Source: Latrodectus hesperus
Taxonomy: Eukaryota > Arthropoda > Arachnida > Araneae > Theridiidae
Length of the DNA: 64,000 nucleotides
Reading direction: 5' to 3'
Assembly: GCA_037975125.1 (NCBI GenBank)
Contig: CM075853.1
Coordinates: 88,546,395 to 88,610,394 of the forward strand
Under the pieces are notes generated by a model that was given only the letters and a program-made list of their open reading frames with translations, searched no databases and was not told the origin of the DNA. The translations under genes and the position numbers were made by a program. Numbering within the stretch: position 1 is the first letter of the stretch; every line of letters starts with the position of its first letter. Below are positions 29,189-36,471 of this stretch, in pieces.

Positions 29189-29723
29189 GGTATTGTAAGT
29201 CTCTGATAAAATATACTTTGGTATGATTAAAATATACAGTGACAAATTAAATATTTAGGATTATTAAAAACCTTCAGATTATTTGAATACAATATTTAAT
29301 TATATTATTTTCTTTTGCTATATTTTGTTACATTATAACTTCATTACATACATTATTATTGATACAATTTTCTTTTTCTCAATACTATAAAAATTTAATT
29401 TCTATTAAGGCCGATTGCTAACTCATTTAAATACTTTTCACATTATATGTTGTCCAAGTAAATAATAAATTATTCTTACCTTAATATTAGAAATCTCATA
29501 TTACAAAGATATTTCAGTTCCAGATTTTACATATTTTTTAGGGATTAATGCAAAATTTTATTTATATAATTTGTTATTCCACCATTATAAATAGCTATAT
29601 TTTTCAGCTTCTCTTGAGAGAAAATATTGTTCTCCTGCAATTATCAACAGTGGTTGTAGTAACAGTAAGCATCAGAATCAGACAATATCAAATATTCAAG
29701 ATAATTATAAAGTTGTGTTGTAA
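1513..29723 (+). CDS. TSC1: TSC1 / hamartin, 3' half (9 exons, partial at 5' end)
   Basis: Hamartin is the scaffold of the TSC1-TSC2-TBC1D7 complex, a GAP for Rheb that restrains mTORC1 at the lysosome. Joined exons: 1513-1679, 3192-3215 (doubtful), 7813-7943, 14724-14820, 16060-16297, 23924-24012, 25316-25384, 29005-29107, 29608-29723. They give about 343 residues with matching intron phases throughout, strong evidence for a real gene. The product is a long Leu/Lys/Glu/Gln-rich coiled coil and a short polar C-tail. Family hallmarks in order: DVLKNQVLLLHN..LFERHR..RNRR, LTKQLLLLQELSSQY, and LLDSSKEKIIELENLL, which resemble the C-terminal coiled coil of animal hamartins. The N-terminal domain lies upstream of the window. 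The tail after the coiled coil is much shorter than the long Ser/Pro-rich tail of vertebrate hamartin. Alternative: another coiled-coil protein, but the motif order argues for TSC1. Confidence 0.87.
3192..3215 (+). CDS. TSC1: TSC1 micro-exon b (24 nt, tentative)
   Basis: Acceptor ttaacag ends at 3191; the piece codes LKLGGEVQ and is followed by a weak donor gttgga. It is 24 bases, so it keeps the frame whether included or skipped. Its support is that vertebrate hamartin has DQLKLQEKDI at this place and the joined product would read LKLGGEVQKKEI. The donor is poor, so it may be an alternative exon or not real. Confidence 0.45.
5551..5627 (+). mobile_element. SINE fragment, 3' part (family B)
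   Basis: The stretch with ttaattagccttcatgtgc resembles the 3' half of the younger SINE at 61411-61581 (taattagccctcgtgtgcaa). The tRNA-like head is not recognisable here. Old and degraded. Confidence 0.5.
7813..7943 (+). CDS. TSC1: TSC1 exon c
   Basis: Acceptor aaattatag, donor gtaagt. It codes 43 residues starting KKEIVILREKIGNLENELNK and leaves two bases (AT). It is heptad-rich coiled coil, equivalent to the part of hamartin just after the LLLLHN block. Confidence 0.85.
7944..14723. other. TSC1 intron, 6.8 kb
   Basis: Mostly AT-rich with no supported gene. Three islands are less AT-rich and look like decayed repeats that I cannot classify: about 10,730-10,930, 13,030-13,340 and 14,040-14,300. 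The last contains a run of eight G at 14283-14290. An inverted repeat is listed separately. Confidence 0.55.
9181..9249. repeat. Inverted repeat / imperfect hairpin
   Basis: Left arm aataggtaatcacttttctatt (9181-9202) is complementary to the right arm at 9224-9249, with a small bulge in the right arm, across a 21-base spacer. It resembles a small MITE or a stem-loop inside the TSC1 intron. Confidence 0.55.
14724..14820 (+). CDS. TSC1: TSC1 exon d
   Basis: Acceptor tttatag, donor gtgagt. The first base completes Ile with the AT of the previous exon; 32 codons follow, KMDQENTQLVFSNKQLQLLL and onward to DNDAIIK, ending in phase 0. Coiled coil. Confidence 0.82.
14821..16059. other. TSC1 intron with SINE remnant
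   Basis: Intron of 1.2 kb. The region near 15,003-15,160 is a SINE remnant; the rest is AT-rich with nothing recognisable, ending in the T tract before the next exon. Confidence 0.6.
15003..15160 (+). mobile_element. Old tRNA-derived SINE (family B)
   Basis: gagccaatgggttagtgctctc, then a decayed B box and ggcttggatgtttgt, then ctgatctaattatctctg, follow the order of the SINE at 61411-61581 (gccgaatggttagcgctctt, gggcatggatatttgt, ccggtctaattagccctcg). Many substitutions; no target duplication visible. Confidence 0.6.
16060..16297 (+). CDS. TSC1: TSC1 exon e
   Basis: The acceptor follows a long T tract (tttttttatag); donor gtattc, slightly weak. It codes 79 residues plus one base. LTKQLLLLQELSSQYKNKI aligns with vertebrate hamartin LNRQLLVLGEVNELYLEQL. 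The open frame runs past the donor to 16344, but the next exon joins in phase only at 16297. Confidence 0.87.
17930..19890 (-). mobile_element. Ty3/gypsy LTR-retrotransposon pol remnant
   Basis: Read on the - strand, pol pieces appear in the expected order with stops and frameshifts. RT end (about 19,650-19,890): FIDNILIAAS, a decayed form of the YIDD box, followed by KCIFRVESLEFLG. RNase H (about 18,880-19,330): GRDFIIYMDQTPLIYAF and NFVADAFSRIKI. Integrase (18,132-18,428): TIIDHFTRWQEVIPM, then FGCPITITIDQGR, where the DDE region sits. Post-integrase part (17,980-18,183): KEATSAEFVYGTNLR. No gag and no LTRs were found, so it is a truncated dead copy inside a TSC1 intron, antisense to the gene. 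Confidence 0.85.
20016..20069. repeat. Short tandem repeat, 3 copies of 16-19 bp
   Basis: AAAGTCTGGAACTAACTTG, AAAGTCTGGAACATTG and AAAGTCTGGAACTAATTTG lie head to tail. It creates part of a spurious 70-codon frame (19894-20106). Confidence 0.85.
20689..20717. repeat. (TA)n microsatellite
   Basis: About 14-15 uninterrupted TA units in a TSC1 intron. Confidence 0.9.
21214..22160 (-). pseudogene. Tc1-like transposase pseudogene
   Basis: Translated on the - strand, pieces of a Tc1-like DDE transposase appear in order. NHTGPSPSIMVWDCI is the catalytic-core block that precedes the second Asp. IPLIYIAGTLSSQHNI follows. In another frame FQQVKLQPHIS matches the usual QDNARPH region with the Asp lost. 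WATIPQGYIQSFFSSMPKHV and IANYCGYTNH form the C-terminus. The first catalytic FSDESR is degraded to FSLKMN. Several stops and at least two frame changes break it. Upstream (22,160-21,840) only faint similarity to the DNA-binding half remains. Terminal inverted repeats were not found. Confidence 0.85.
23565..23805 (-). mobile_element. tRNA-derived SINE (family C), - orientation
   Basis: cccagaggtatcatttcacttggagga and, further right, agggatttgaactcgatgtctt (a reversed pol III B box with flank) match in order the element at 43330-43640 (cccagaggtatcgtttcatttgaagga; gggattctaactcatgtgtcttc). Two diverged copies in the same orientation relative to the sequence define the family. Confidence 0.7.
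23924..24012 (+). CDS. TSC1: TSC1 exon f
   Basis: Acceptor cacttacag, donor gtaaga. Two bases complete Asp; 29 codons follow. VLLDSSKEKIIELENLLSQ matches the hamartin block RLDTSQKRILELESHLAKK closely. Confidence 0.88.
25316..25384 (+). CDS. TSC1: TSC1 exon g
   Basis: Acceptor attttag, donor gtttgt. Exactly 23 codons (KLSQTERINSIETMEGFHQA and EIM), phase 0 at both ends. It is less conserved than its neighbours; accepted from signals, phase and position. Confidence 0.75.
26059..26102. repeat. Perfect 14-bp inverted repeat
   Basis: aattctttgtcaca (26059-26072) and tgtgacaaagaatt (26089-26102) are exact reverse complements across a 16-base AT-only spacer; a hairpin of about 44 bases in a TSC1 intron. 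Confidence 0.8.
27019..27071. repeat. (TTTA)n / T-rich low-complexity tract
   Basis: TTTA units mixed with T runs. It generates two overlapping Phe/Ile/Leu/Tyr-rich frames that mimic a membrane peptide; these are artefacts. Confidence 0.9.
29005..29107 (+). CDS. TSC1: TSC1 exon h
   Basis: Acceptor tttatag, donor gtaatt. 34 codons plus one base, AYEERLRELKKVSLEKNAHI and onward to TLKQKL; the last strong coiled-coil segment. A long (TA)n tract starts about ten bases after the donor. Confidence 0.83.
29117..29186. repeat. (TA)n microsatellite beside TSC1 exon h
   Basis: About 35 uninterrupted TA units beginning roughly ten bases after the splice donor at 29108. Likely polymorphic in length. 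Confidence 0.95.
29608..29723 (+). CDS. TSC1: TSC1 exon i, C-terminus and stop
   Basis: Acceptor tttttcag. Two bases complete Ala; 37 codons follow, then TAA at 29721-29723. The tail is Ser/Asn/Gln-rich (SGCSNSKHQNQTISN) and ends YKVVL. No hydrophobic or structured domain is visible. Confidence 0.82.
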
Positions 29724-29840
29724 ATGAAACTGTTTTTAATGGTACAAATGTTCCTGACATCTCATCCCTTGGAGGAGTTAAATCATTGTATATTAAAAAA
29801 ATTAATGCGATTTATAAAGTATGTAAATATGTGCATTTGA

Positions 29841-29846
29841 AATAAA
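29841..29846 (+). terminator. Poly(A) signal of TSC1
   Basis: AATAAA about 120 bases after the TSC1 stop. Several later AATAAA copies occur in this AT-rich DNA, so the exact site is not certain. Confidence 0.55.
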
Positions 29847-31296
29847 TTGCTTTTAAAAATTCTCGTTTAAAGTATTTAAAGTTTATCACATACTTCAGTC
29901 ATTACATTAAGTAACAAAAACATGGTTCGTCTAAAATATTTCAATTTTAAAATGTTCCATGGCTTTTACAATGAGATGTAATCTCACTACTGGCATTATA
30001 AGAAAGTAATTTTCCATTAATTCATTATTTGGGTCTTTTGATATACAACATCTTTCACTACTGTTTGTAACTTTTACTTACTTCTCACACTATGATACAT
30101 GAGAGTTGAACAGTTTGTTGAATCAACTACCAATTACTGTATATAATCCACAAGGCCATTTTTTCAAGTAAAAAAAGTATTATCTGCAGCCATTTTTACT
30201 ATAAATATTCAAAGTATATAGTGTTGATAATGTAATCAAATAAAATAAAAAGTAATTTTTCCATTGATGGTTAAATAAAAGAAATAAATTATTTTCGAAT
30301 AACGCATTGTTGTGAACCTTCTTTCCTACTGTGCTTGTTTTTTGTTAGTGCATTTGTCACATACAATAAATTATTATTCTTTTAAATTAATAATTTTGTA
30401 TTAATTGAATTTTTTACTACAGCACTTAAACTGTTAATAGATTACTAGGTAGACAAATATGAAAGCACAATAAATATTAAAATTTATAATTAAAAAAATA
30501 ATAATTAAATATTAAAAAATTCATATTATGATAAATAACAAAACATTATAAAAAGATGTACCACCAATCTATTTTGGAAACAAGATTTTGAATCTACAAA
30601 TTGAATTCATGTGTTATTGTTAATAGTTTACTTAAAAACAAATGATTAATTGTAACTAATTTAATGTATGATAATTTGCTGCAGATTTTACACCTGTTTT
30701 TATGTTAACTTTTTCTAAATTTTAATAAATGAAATATATTTGTTCACTATTGGAAAAAATATTAATAATTTAAAAATTAACAAAAGCTCAAAATTCAAAA
30801 TGTAATACCTTTGTTTATCTCTATGTACACATTGAATTCAGCACAAGACAACTCATATCTGTAAAAAAATATTTCAGCTCTGTTATAGCAGCTATTTTTG
30901 TTCCATTGTTGACTAGAAGTTGATTTTAAGCTGTTACAACGATTGTACTGTCAGTGACAAGTCACGTGAATTACGACATACAATTCATATTATCAGTAAC
31001 GGACTGCTGCACATAATACAAGGCAACTTATTACTTGAGGAATCATTTAAGTCACTATCGAATTGCTCAATATTAACGAAACACGAGTGTCTGGTTTCAA
31101 AATATCAATGATTTTGCATATATTATAAAGAAAAAACATTAATTTATATTGAAGTATGTTCATATCGCAAAACTAGACAAACTGAGTTCGGTGTAGAATC
31201 TGGTCCCACACTTGGCATGTGATTTCTGGTAATCCTGACAATCCTTACCTTCGTACAGTTTTTGTGTAGAGGCCATCTTGTTAGTCACATCCCGTA
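29847..31296. other. Intergenic, 3' flank of TSC1
   Basis: AT-rich to about 30,880, then less AT-rich. The 63-codon frame at 30920-31111 has no recognisable domain. No gene supported. Confidence 0.55.
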
Positions 31297-31340
31297 GGTT
31301 GAGGACGTGTCCGCATATTAATGTGGACACGTCCCCAACC
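31297..31340. repeat. 16-bp inverted repeat with ACGTG cores
   Basis: GGTTGAGGACGTGTCC (31297-31312) and GGACACGTCCCCAACC (31325-31340) pair with one mismatch over a 12-base loop. Both arms contain GACGTGTCC. It is GC-rich in otherwise AT-rich DNA. It may be a transposon end, a hairpin or a protein-binding palindrome; nothing in the sequence decides. Confidence 0.8.
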
Positions 31341-31429
31341 CATAGACTTTACATAATCTGCATAAGGAGGAGTTACTCATCTTAAATTCATATGAAGTAG
31401 CTGGTGTAATTAGCATACGAGATATAAAT

Positions 31430-31675
31430 CAGGTAAAAACATCTTTCTTTATTTCAATTTCACTCTGGTAAATTGTATTATATTCTAGGTTACATGAAAA
31501 TTGTAATTTCTTTTTGTAGAAGGTAGAGAGATCCCCTGGTAAGATCTGTGGAAGGAAAACATCCAAATCGGTGACTGGTTTTGCCAGTTTGTCTGCATCT
31601 TCGTTGCATACAATATCTATGAGCTGGAACCCATACAATTTTTATAGCAAAGAAATCACAAAATGTGAAGAGCAC
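31430..31675 (-). mobile_element. Non-LTR retrotransposon RNase H fragment
   Basis: On the - strand, IKIVWVPAH in one frame and NEDADKLAK in the next correspond to the VPxHxGxxGNExADxLAK signature at the end of a retrotransposon RNase H domain; a frameshift lies between them near the His. It continues as VTDLDVFLPQILPGDLSTFY and further C-terminal sequence. Fragment only, no catalytic remainder. Confidence 0.75.
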
Positions 31676-31679
31676 TCTG

Positions 31680-32330
31680 GAAAAATTCCCTCGAAGTATC
31701 TTAAAAAGAATTCATGTCTTACGAGCGTTATTCAAGGTCAGTCTCGATCACCGGGTACGAGGAAATCTCGTCTTAAAACTGAAACGGTATTTACGACCAA
31801 CTTCATGAGGAGTTACCGAGGCGAAAATCTGCCTCCTAGATTCGATAACCAAACCTTCCTTAACGAAAAGGTTAAACCAGATTGCGCATGTGCAGTTCAT
31901 ATACGCGATAATTTATCATGCGCATTTTTTAAAGTACTTTTCCATTATACCGGCGCAGGCGATAAAGTCGCCAATAAAGATGCAACCAACGCCAAACGAA
32001 ATATCGCCGCTGGTAACCTTTTGCCACCACAATTTCAAAGCAAGTCGATGACAATTTTTTTTTATCGGTATCGTCTTTTTCTTCCGTCTCTTTCCTTAAA
32101 CGTACACAACAGAAAATAGGAGGCCCTGGCATGATTGCCGAAGTGGACGAAAGTTTGTTTACGAAACGACAAAACAATGCATGACGGATTCTAACACAAC
32201 AGTGGATCCTCGATGGAGTTCACCGCGAAACAAACGAATGTTTCCTTGGGCAAGTGCCAAACCGATCCACGAACATTATTGAAAGCAATTAAAGAAACTG
32301 TAATATATTCCAATTCATGAAAATCATATT
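31680..32330. other. CpG-richer block of unknown nature
   Basis: CpG dinucleotides are clearly more frequent than in the flanks. It includes TTGCGCATGTGCAG (about 31,880), which resembles an NRF1 site, ATGCGCAT near 31,919, and CCGGCGCAGGCG near 31,951. Open frames occur on both strands: 31571-32119 on + (182 codons, overlapping the RNase H fragment) and 31929-32177 on -. A possible - strand start is MPGPPIFCCVRLRKETEEKD (ATG at about 32,133), which runs to a possible donor near 32,019. None matches a family I know. It may be an LTR-like or other transposon piece, or a promoter with a first exon. Confidence 0.4.
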
Positions 32331-32377
32331 GCATTAGCAAGTTAGACAAGGGAAGTTACGAACATTTCAAAGTGAAC

Positions 32378-32790
32378 TTCTTCTTCACAAGCTCAACAGC
32401 CTATTGCAGGCCAAGGCTGACTCGCTGATCTTCTTCCAGCTGACTCTATTAGCCGCAACAGCCCTCCATCGGTTGACTCCCATTATTTTGAGGTCTTTTT
32501 CAACATCGTCCAGCCACCGCGTGGGTGGACGTCCTCTACGACGAATCCCTTCGATTTTTGAGAATGTCACTTTTTTGTTGGGAAAAGAATCGGTGTATCT
32601 GTACAGGTGGCCCAACCACCTTATTCGTGATGCCTTTATAGTTCTTACAATATCGGTCCCACCGTATTTGCTATATTCTCTATTGATTTCATGATTGAAT
32701 AAAGTGAACCCTAAGTACAATTTGTCGATCTTCAAGCTCGTACACAAAAAATGGAGAGACCGTTAGGCACAGCGAAATTTGGAAATAAGA
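32378..32790 (-). mobile_element. Non-LTR retrotransposon C-terminal fragment (RTE-like tail)
   Basis: The - strand frame 32385-32747 contains TDIVRTIKASRIRWLGHLYR, then GIRRRGRPPTRWLDDVEKDL, then NRWRAVAANRVSWKKI. This is the C-terminal tail typical of endonuclease-type non-LTR elements that end in RWLGHV..GRPxxRWxDDVxxDL. The stop is directly followed by a (GAA)n-like tail at about 32,378-32,388. The rest of the element is missing upstream (5' truncation), as usual for these retrotransposons. A + strand frame over the same bases is a shadow. Confidence 0.82.
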
Positions 32791-33971
32791 AACACAGAGG
32801 AACGACACGTCATCATCTCAAATTCTTTCTCGGCAAAATCTATCTAAAAATCAAACTAAGATAAATTAAATTTTATCGCTAAATTTTCGCCAAACCAAAG
32901 AGTACTCAATTCTACACTGAAATCATAAAAGCTCATTTTTTCTGAAAAATAGCAAACATATGAGAAACTCACTTAACAGACTCATATCACTTACCTAGTG
33001 ATAACTTTTAAAAAATATGTAATTTTTTTTTTATTTTATTTTATTTTTTTTTTTTTTAAAGCTGAGAGTAGTTAAATTTTAAAGCCTAATGTTTTCTAAC
33101 TGAAAAATTGAATCTTAATTGGTACATTTCCATAGAACAAGTTGAAATGTTGCAAAATACATAAAACAAAAAGCAAAACTAAAATTTAAAGTAGATAGCT
33201 CTGTAGATTCAGAAATATCAAGAAGAAAATGTGCACAAGAAATCAAATTACGAGATTCAAAAATTTCATTTCTTATTCTTAAAAAAAAAATTCCATTTTA
33301 TTTATTTATTTTATATATATTCTATACTAAAATATATTTATGAAAGAAATTTTATGTACATTGATTTTTAGACTTCTTTTATATTGATTTTATCTATAAT
33401 AATTGTAATATTTGTTCTTAATATACTGTATGTGCATTTTGAGTGGCCCTTATTTTAAATTTAATCCTTTAAAAAATTTAGAAAGTTGATAAAGAAACAG
33501 AAAATAAAATGAATAAATAATAATAGAATAGGGGATTAATTCCGAGATAGAGCTATATGTAAACATATAGAACTAATTTCTTTTGTAAGAAAATGTTATT
33601 ATCAGAAAAATACAATGAATGAGCTTTGACATAAATGTAATAATGTTATGCCAAAGTGTAACATAAAATTATTCTCAAGAAAGGCTTGGAAACATGATTA
33701 ATCTAAAAAAAGTACATAAAGATTTCCAGCAAATAATGTTTTTTTAAACAAATAAATTTTAAAAACTCTCTGGAAACATACTTGGGTTTAGAGGCAAATT
33801 ATAATTTCTAAGAAATTTATTCCTCTCAAAATTGTAAATAGGAATGATGTTAAGCAATATTTAACTAATTAGAGTATGTTTGTCAGTGGAGCCTCAGTGA
33901 TTGATTTCGTAAAAGTTCCAGTTTTCTCAAAACTTTCCACAACTGATGATCTTACAGGTTCTTTCACATCT
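32791..33971. other. Intergenic, no gene seen
   Basis: AT-rich, with a T/TTTTA low-complexity tract at about 33,022-33,058 and TTTA-like repeats near 33,300. Nothing coding is supported. Confidence 0.6.
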
Positions 33972-34013
33972 TCATGGGAGTTTAGTTAGGCTTTTCAAAA
34001 TAGTAATGCTTGT

Positions 34014-34600
34014 GAGTCCCGGCCCACCTTGTAATTCAGCAGAACATACAAAAAGGACCACCACTGTCACTATGAGTTGGTATCCTCTCGTATGTTGCTT
34101 GTCCTCCTCGTAATTTACTATATCCAATGAACAGGGACCATCTATATCACTTTGAGTTGGAATCCTCTCAAATCCTGACCACTCATTATGTAGTTCTGCA
34201 AATCCTGTGAATATAGGGACCATATTTGTCACACATGGTGAGGTAAATACTAGTGAGTTCAGCCTCGCCTTATAATTCAGAATAAACAGTAAATAGAGAC
34301 CATCTCTGTTACCGTTCATTGGAATCCTTCGAATTCTAACCACCCTCCTGGTAATCCAGTAATTCCAATGAATAGAGAGCACCTCTGTCATGGAGCTGGA
34401 ATACTTGCAATTCCCGATCCACCAACAAATCCCATGAATAGAGACAGTCTCTGCCATTTTACGTTGGAATCCTTTGAAATCATAATTGTCGTCCTTGTTA
34501 GTCTGCGGATTCGATGAATAGAGACTGTGACTCGAATCCTGAAAGTCTACTTTATAATTCGGCTGATCCAATAAATAGATATTATATTCATTTGTTATCA
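34014..34600. repeat. Diverged tandem repeat, about 80 bp period, 8 copies
   Basis: A unit resembling taattcag..ccaatgaatagagaccatctctgtcac..gttggaatcctttgaattc recurs. The aatagaga/gggacca anchor falls near 34055, 34135, 34217, 34297, 34376, 34442, 34522 and 34579, giving spacings of 80, 82, 80, 79, 66, 80 and 57, so two units carry deletions. The copies are clearly related but diverged. A 239-codon open frame crosses the whole array on the - strand (33972-34691); because 80 is not a multiple of three, successive units are read in different frames and the peptide is not repetitive. Confidence 0.8.
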
Positions 34601-34653
34601 TGGTTGTATACTCAGAAAGAAAGCAACAATTTTTGTCAAGCAATTCGCAGGTA

Positions 34654-35026
34654 TTAATCTTTTTTAAGAACCCTTTTAGCCCTGTTGACAATGCGAGTTA
34701 CAACTCTCATTTCTGCAGAGGACACGTGGATTTTGTTGCGATTTTCACAATGCAGTATATTTGGTTTCTGAGCACACTTCGTCATGTTTTGCCCTCTTGC
34801 ATCCATTGATGGGCCGCGGAACTGCACTTCTTTAAATGGTTGCAATCCAAGAGCTTTGGTTTGTTTCTTTTTTCTTCCTACAAAATAAATGTTTTTGACT
34901 GGAGTATATTGCTTCTTCGACAATTCGAAACATAATACTCTCGTTAGGTTCAAAGTTTTCAACTTCAAATCGTATTTCCGGTTGTTCATCTTGATCTGAT
35001 ATATAACCGTATTGTGTTTGTTCCAA
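34654..35026 (-). other. Two overlapping - strand frames, unidentified
   Basis: Frames at 34832-35026 (begins MEQTQYGYISDQDEQPEIRF, acidic) and 34654-34989 (basic, with LGLQPFKEVQFRGPSM and KIHVSSAEMRVVTRIVNRAK) overlap. They could be one protein broken by a frameshift near 34,900, or transposon debris continuing into the 80-base repeat array. I recognise no family. Confidence 0.3.
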
Positions 35027-35210
35027 AAAACAAACGGACTCTATTACATAAGATTAGAAGATAATTTCATTAGGACATAACTATCAAACATATTAAGAGA
35101 CTTTTTCCCCGTATTGCATTTCTTCCAATAAAACGTGGCTCAATTACATAAGAAAAGACGATAATTTCATTATAATAAGGCTATAATTTCAAACACAATC
35201 TTGTCTTGGA
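35007..35210. repeat. Tandem duplication, about 102 bp period
   Basis: ccgtattg...ccaa..aaac...cta/caattacataaga...gataatttcatta recurs starting at 35007 and again at 35109. A weaker echo (tccaataaaacg) is at about 35,470. Two diverged copies. Confidence 0.7.
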
Positions 35211-36247
35211 GAAATGTTATAGACAAACACAATAGGAGAAATGTTGAATTTGAATTCCCCTTAGGAAAACAATTTCGCTTGAACTACTTAAGATGTGATT
35301 TAAATATAAATAATTTCGATCACACGAATTATGCACACATATGTTTGTTCAATTGAGTCTTCGAAAGAAAGAAATTTCCTTAAAATTGCTCGCAATAAAA
35401 TACCATTATTAAAACATATAACTCAAAATTTAGATTTATTTAAATGAAATAAATTTTTGGCTCATTTTATCCAATAAAACGCATGTAGAAAGAAACTTCG
35501 TCGGTCGAGGAATGCAGGATTTGCTTCAGAATAGCTGCTCCAGTTACGTAGAGATTAATGAAGCGCATCGTTGGGATTCCATCGTGCAGAGTTAATCATT
35601 ATGATCTTGCAGAAGATTGGACACGAATGCTTCGTGTGCAATTCTGGAGTGAAATTATACTTTTAGAGAGAAAAATATTGATTTTTTTACCGGTTCGGCT
35701 CAACTCAGTTTTGAGATTCCTTTTCCGCCATCATAAAGCAATATTTTGAATTATTTATTTTGGAAAGAGAAAAATGGAATTATAGTCAGTAATAAAATTT
35801 TTTATATACACTCAAACCAAATTTTGTGCGGAATACGATTATTTCAATCAAATAGAAACATAATAGATGAAATTATCAATAAAAAATGAAATGGTTTGAC
35901 CGGTCATTTAATCTCTTCAACTATTCGTATGTATTTTATCACATTACATAAGTATTGCATCAACCAATTACATTACATAGATATTGTTATCACATTACAA
36001 ATTAGATGTATATAAGCAGTGCTTTCAAATTAATAGTTTAGTACTGGTCTCTACATAATTTTTCTTATCACTGTATTTATCTTTCATTTAAAGTATTTGC
36101 GTTCTTTTCGTAAAGTTCGCTTTACCGGGATATCACTATCTTCGTGTCTTGATTTCGTTCTGAAAAGCACTTCCTATTTCTTTCTCAAGGTTTTGAGTTA
36201 ATTTCTACGCGAAACATTTTTTATGCGGTTCCTCTTCACTACTTTAA
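35211..36247. other. Intergenic, less AT-rich, no gene identified
   Basis: 35,470-35,720 and 36,080-36,240 have more CpG than the flanks. The 63-codon + frame at 35558-35749 (includes HYDLAEDWTRMLRVQFW) has no family I know. Possibly decayed transposon. Confidence 0.4.
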
Positions 36248-36471
36248 AAGTGCCTCATTTTCAACGAGGGCAGGAAAACTTTCGTCACCTGCACCAAGTG
36301 CCAAAATCATCAGGCTTCTCCTGAGCATCTTTTGGATTGCATGGGTCTCTCTAGGGAGGATCTCTTTAGCAACCCTCTTTTAGTCTTCGACTTCCTTACA
36401 GTCAACGAACTCGTGGATCTAGTCTGACTCCGTCAGACATGGAGGATAAGCAACAACAACAACAACAACAA
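36248..36471 (+). mobile_element. 5'-truncated non-LTR retrotransposon 3' end, (CAA)n tail, copy 1
   Basis: It reads IFNEGRKTFVTCTKCQNHQA then SPEHLLDCMGLSREDLFSNP and ends NELVDLV-stop. CTKC..H..C is the CX2C-X8-H-X3-C cluster found at the C-terminus of many arthropod non-LTR ORF2 proteins. After the stop a short 3' UTR ends in seven CAA units (36451-36471). From 36329 it matches copy 2 (46449 onward) with 3 differences in about 122 bases. Possible, imperfect target duplication: tactttaaaag on the left, tactttttaaat on the right. Confidence 0.85.

Noticed and set aside
31571..32119. 182-codon + frame as a host gene
   Set aside because: It overlaps the - strand RNase H fragment and has no family signature; kept only as part of the CpG-rich block.
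32404..32694. 96-codon + frame
   Set aside because: It is the antisense shadow of the non-LTR C-terminal fragment on the - strand.
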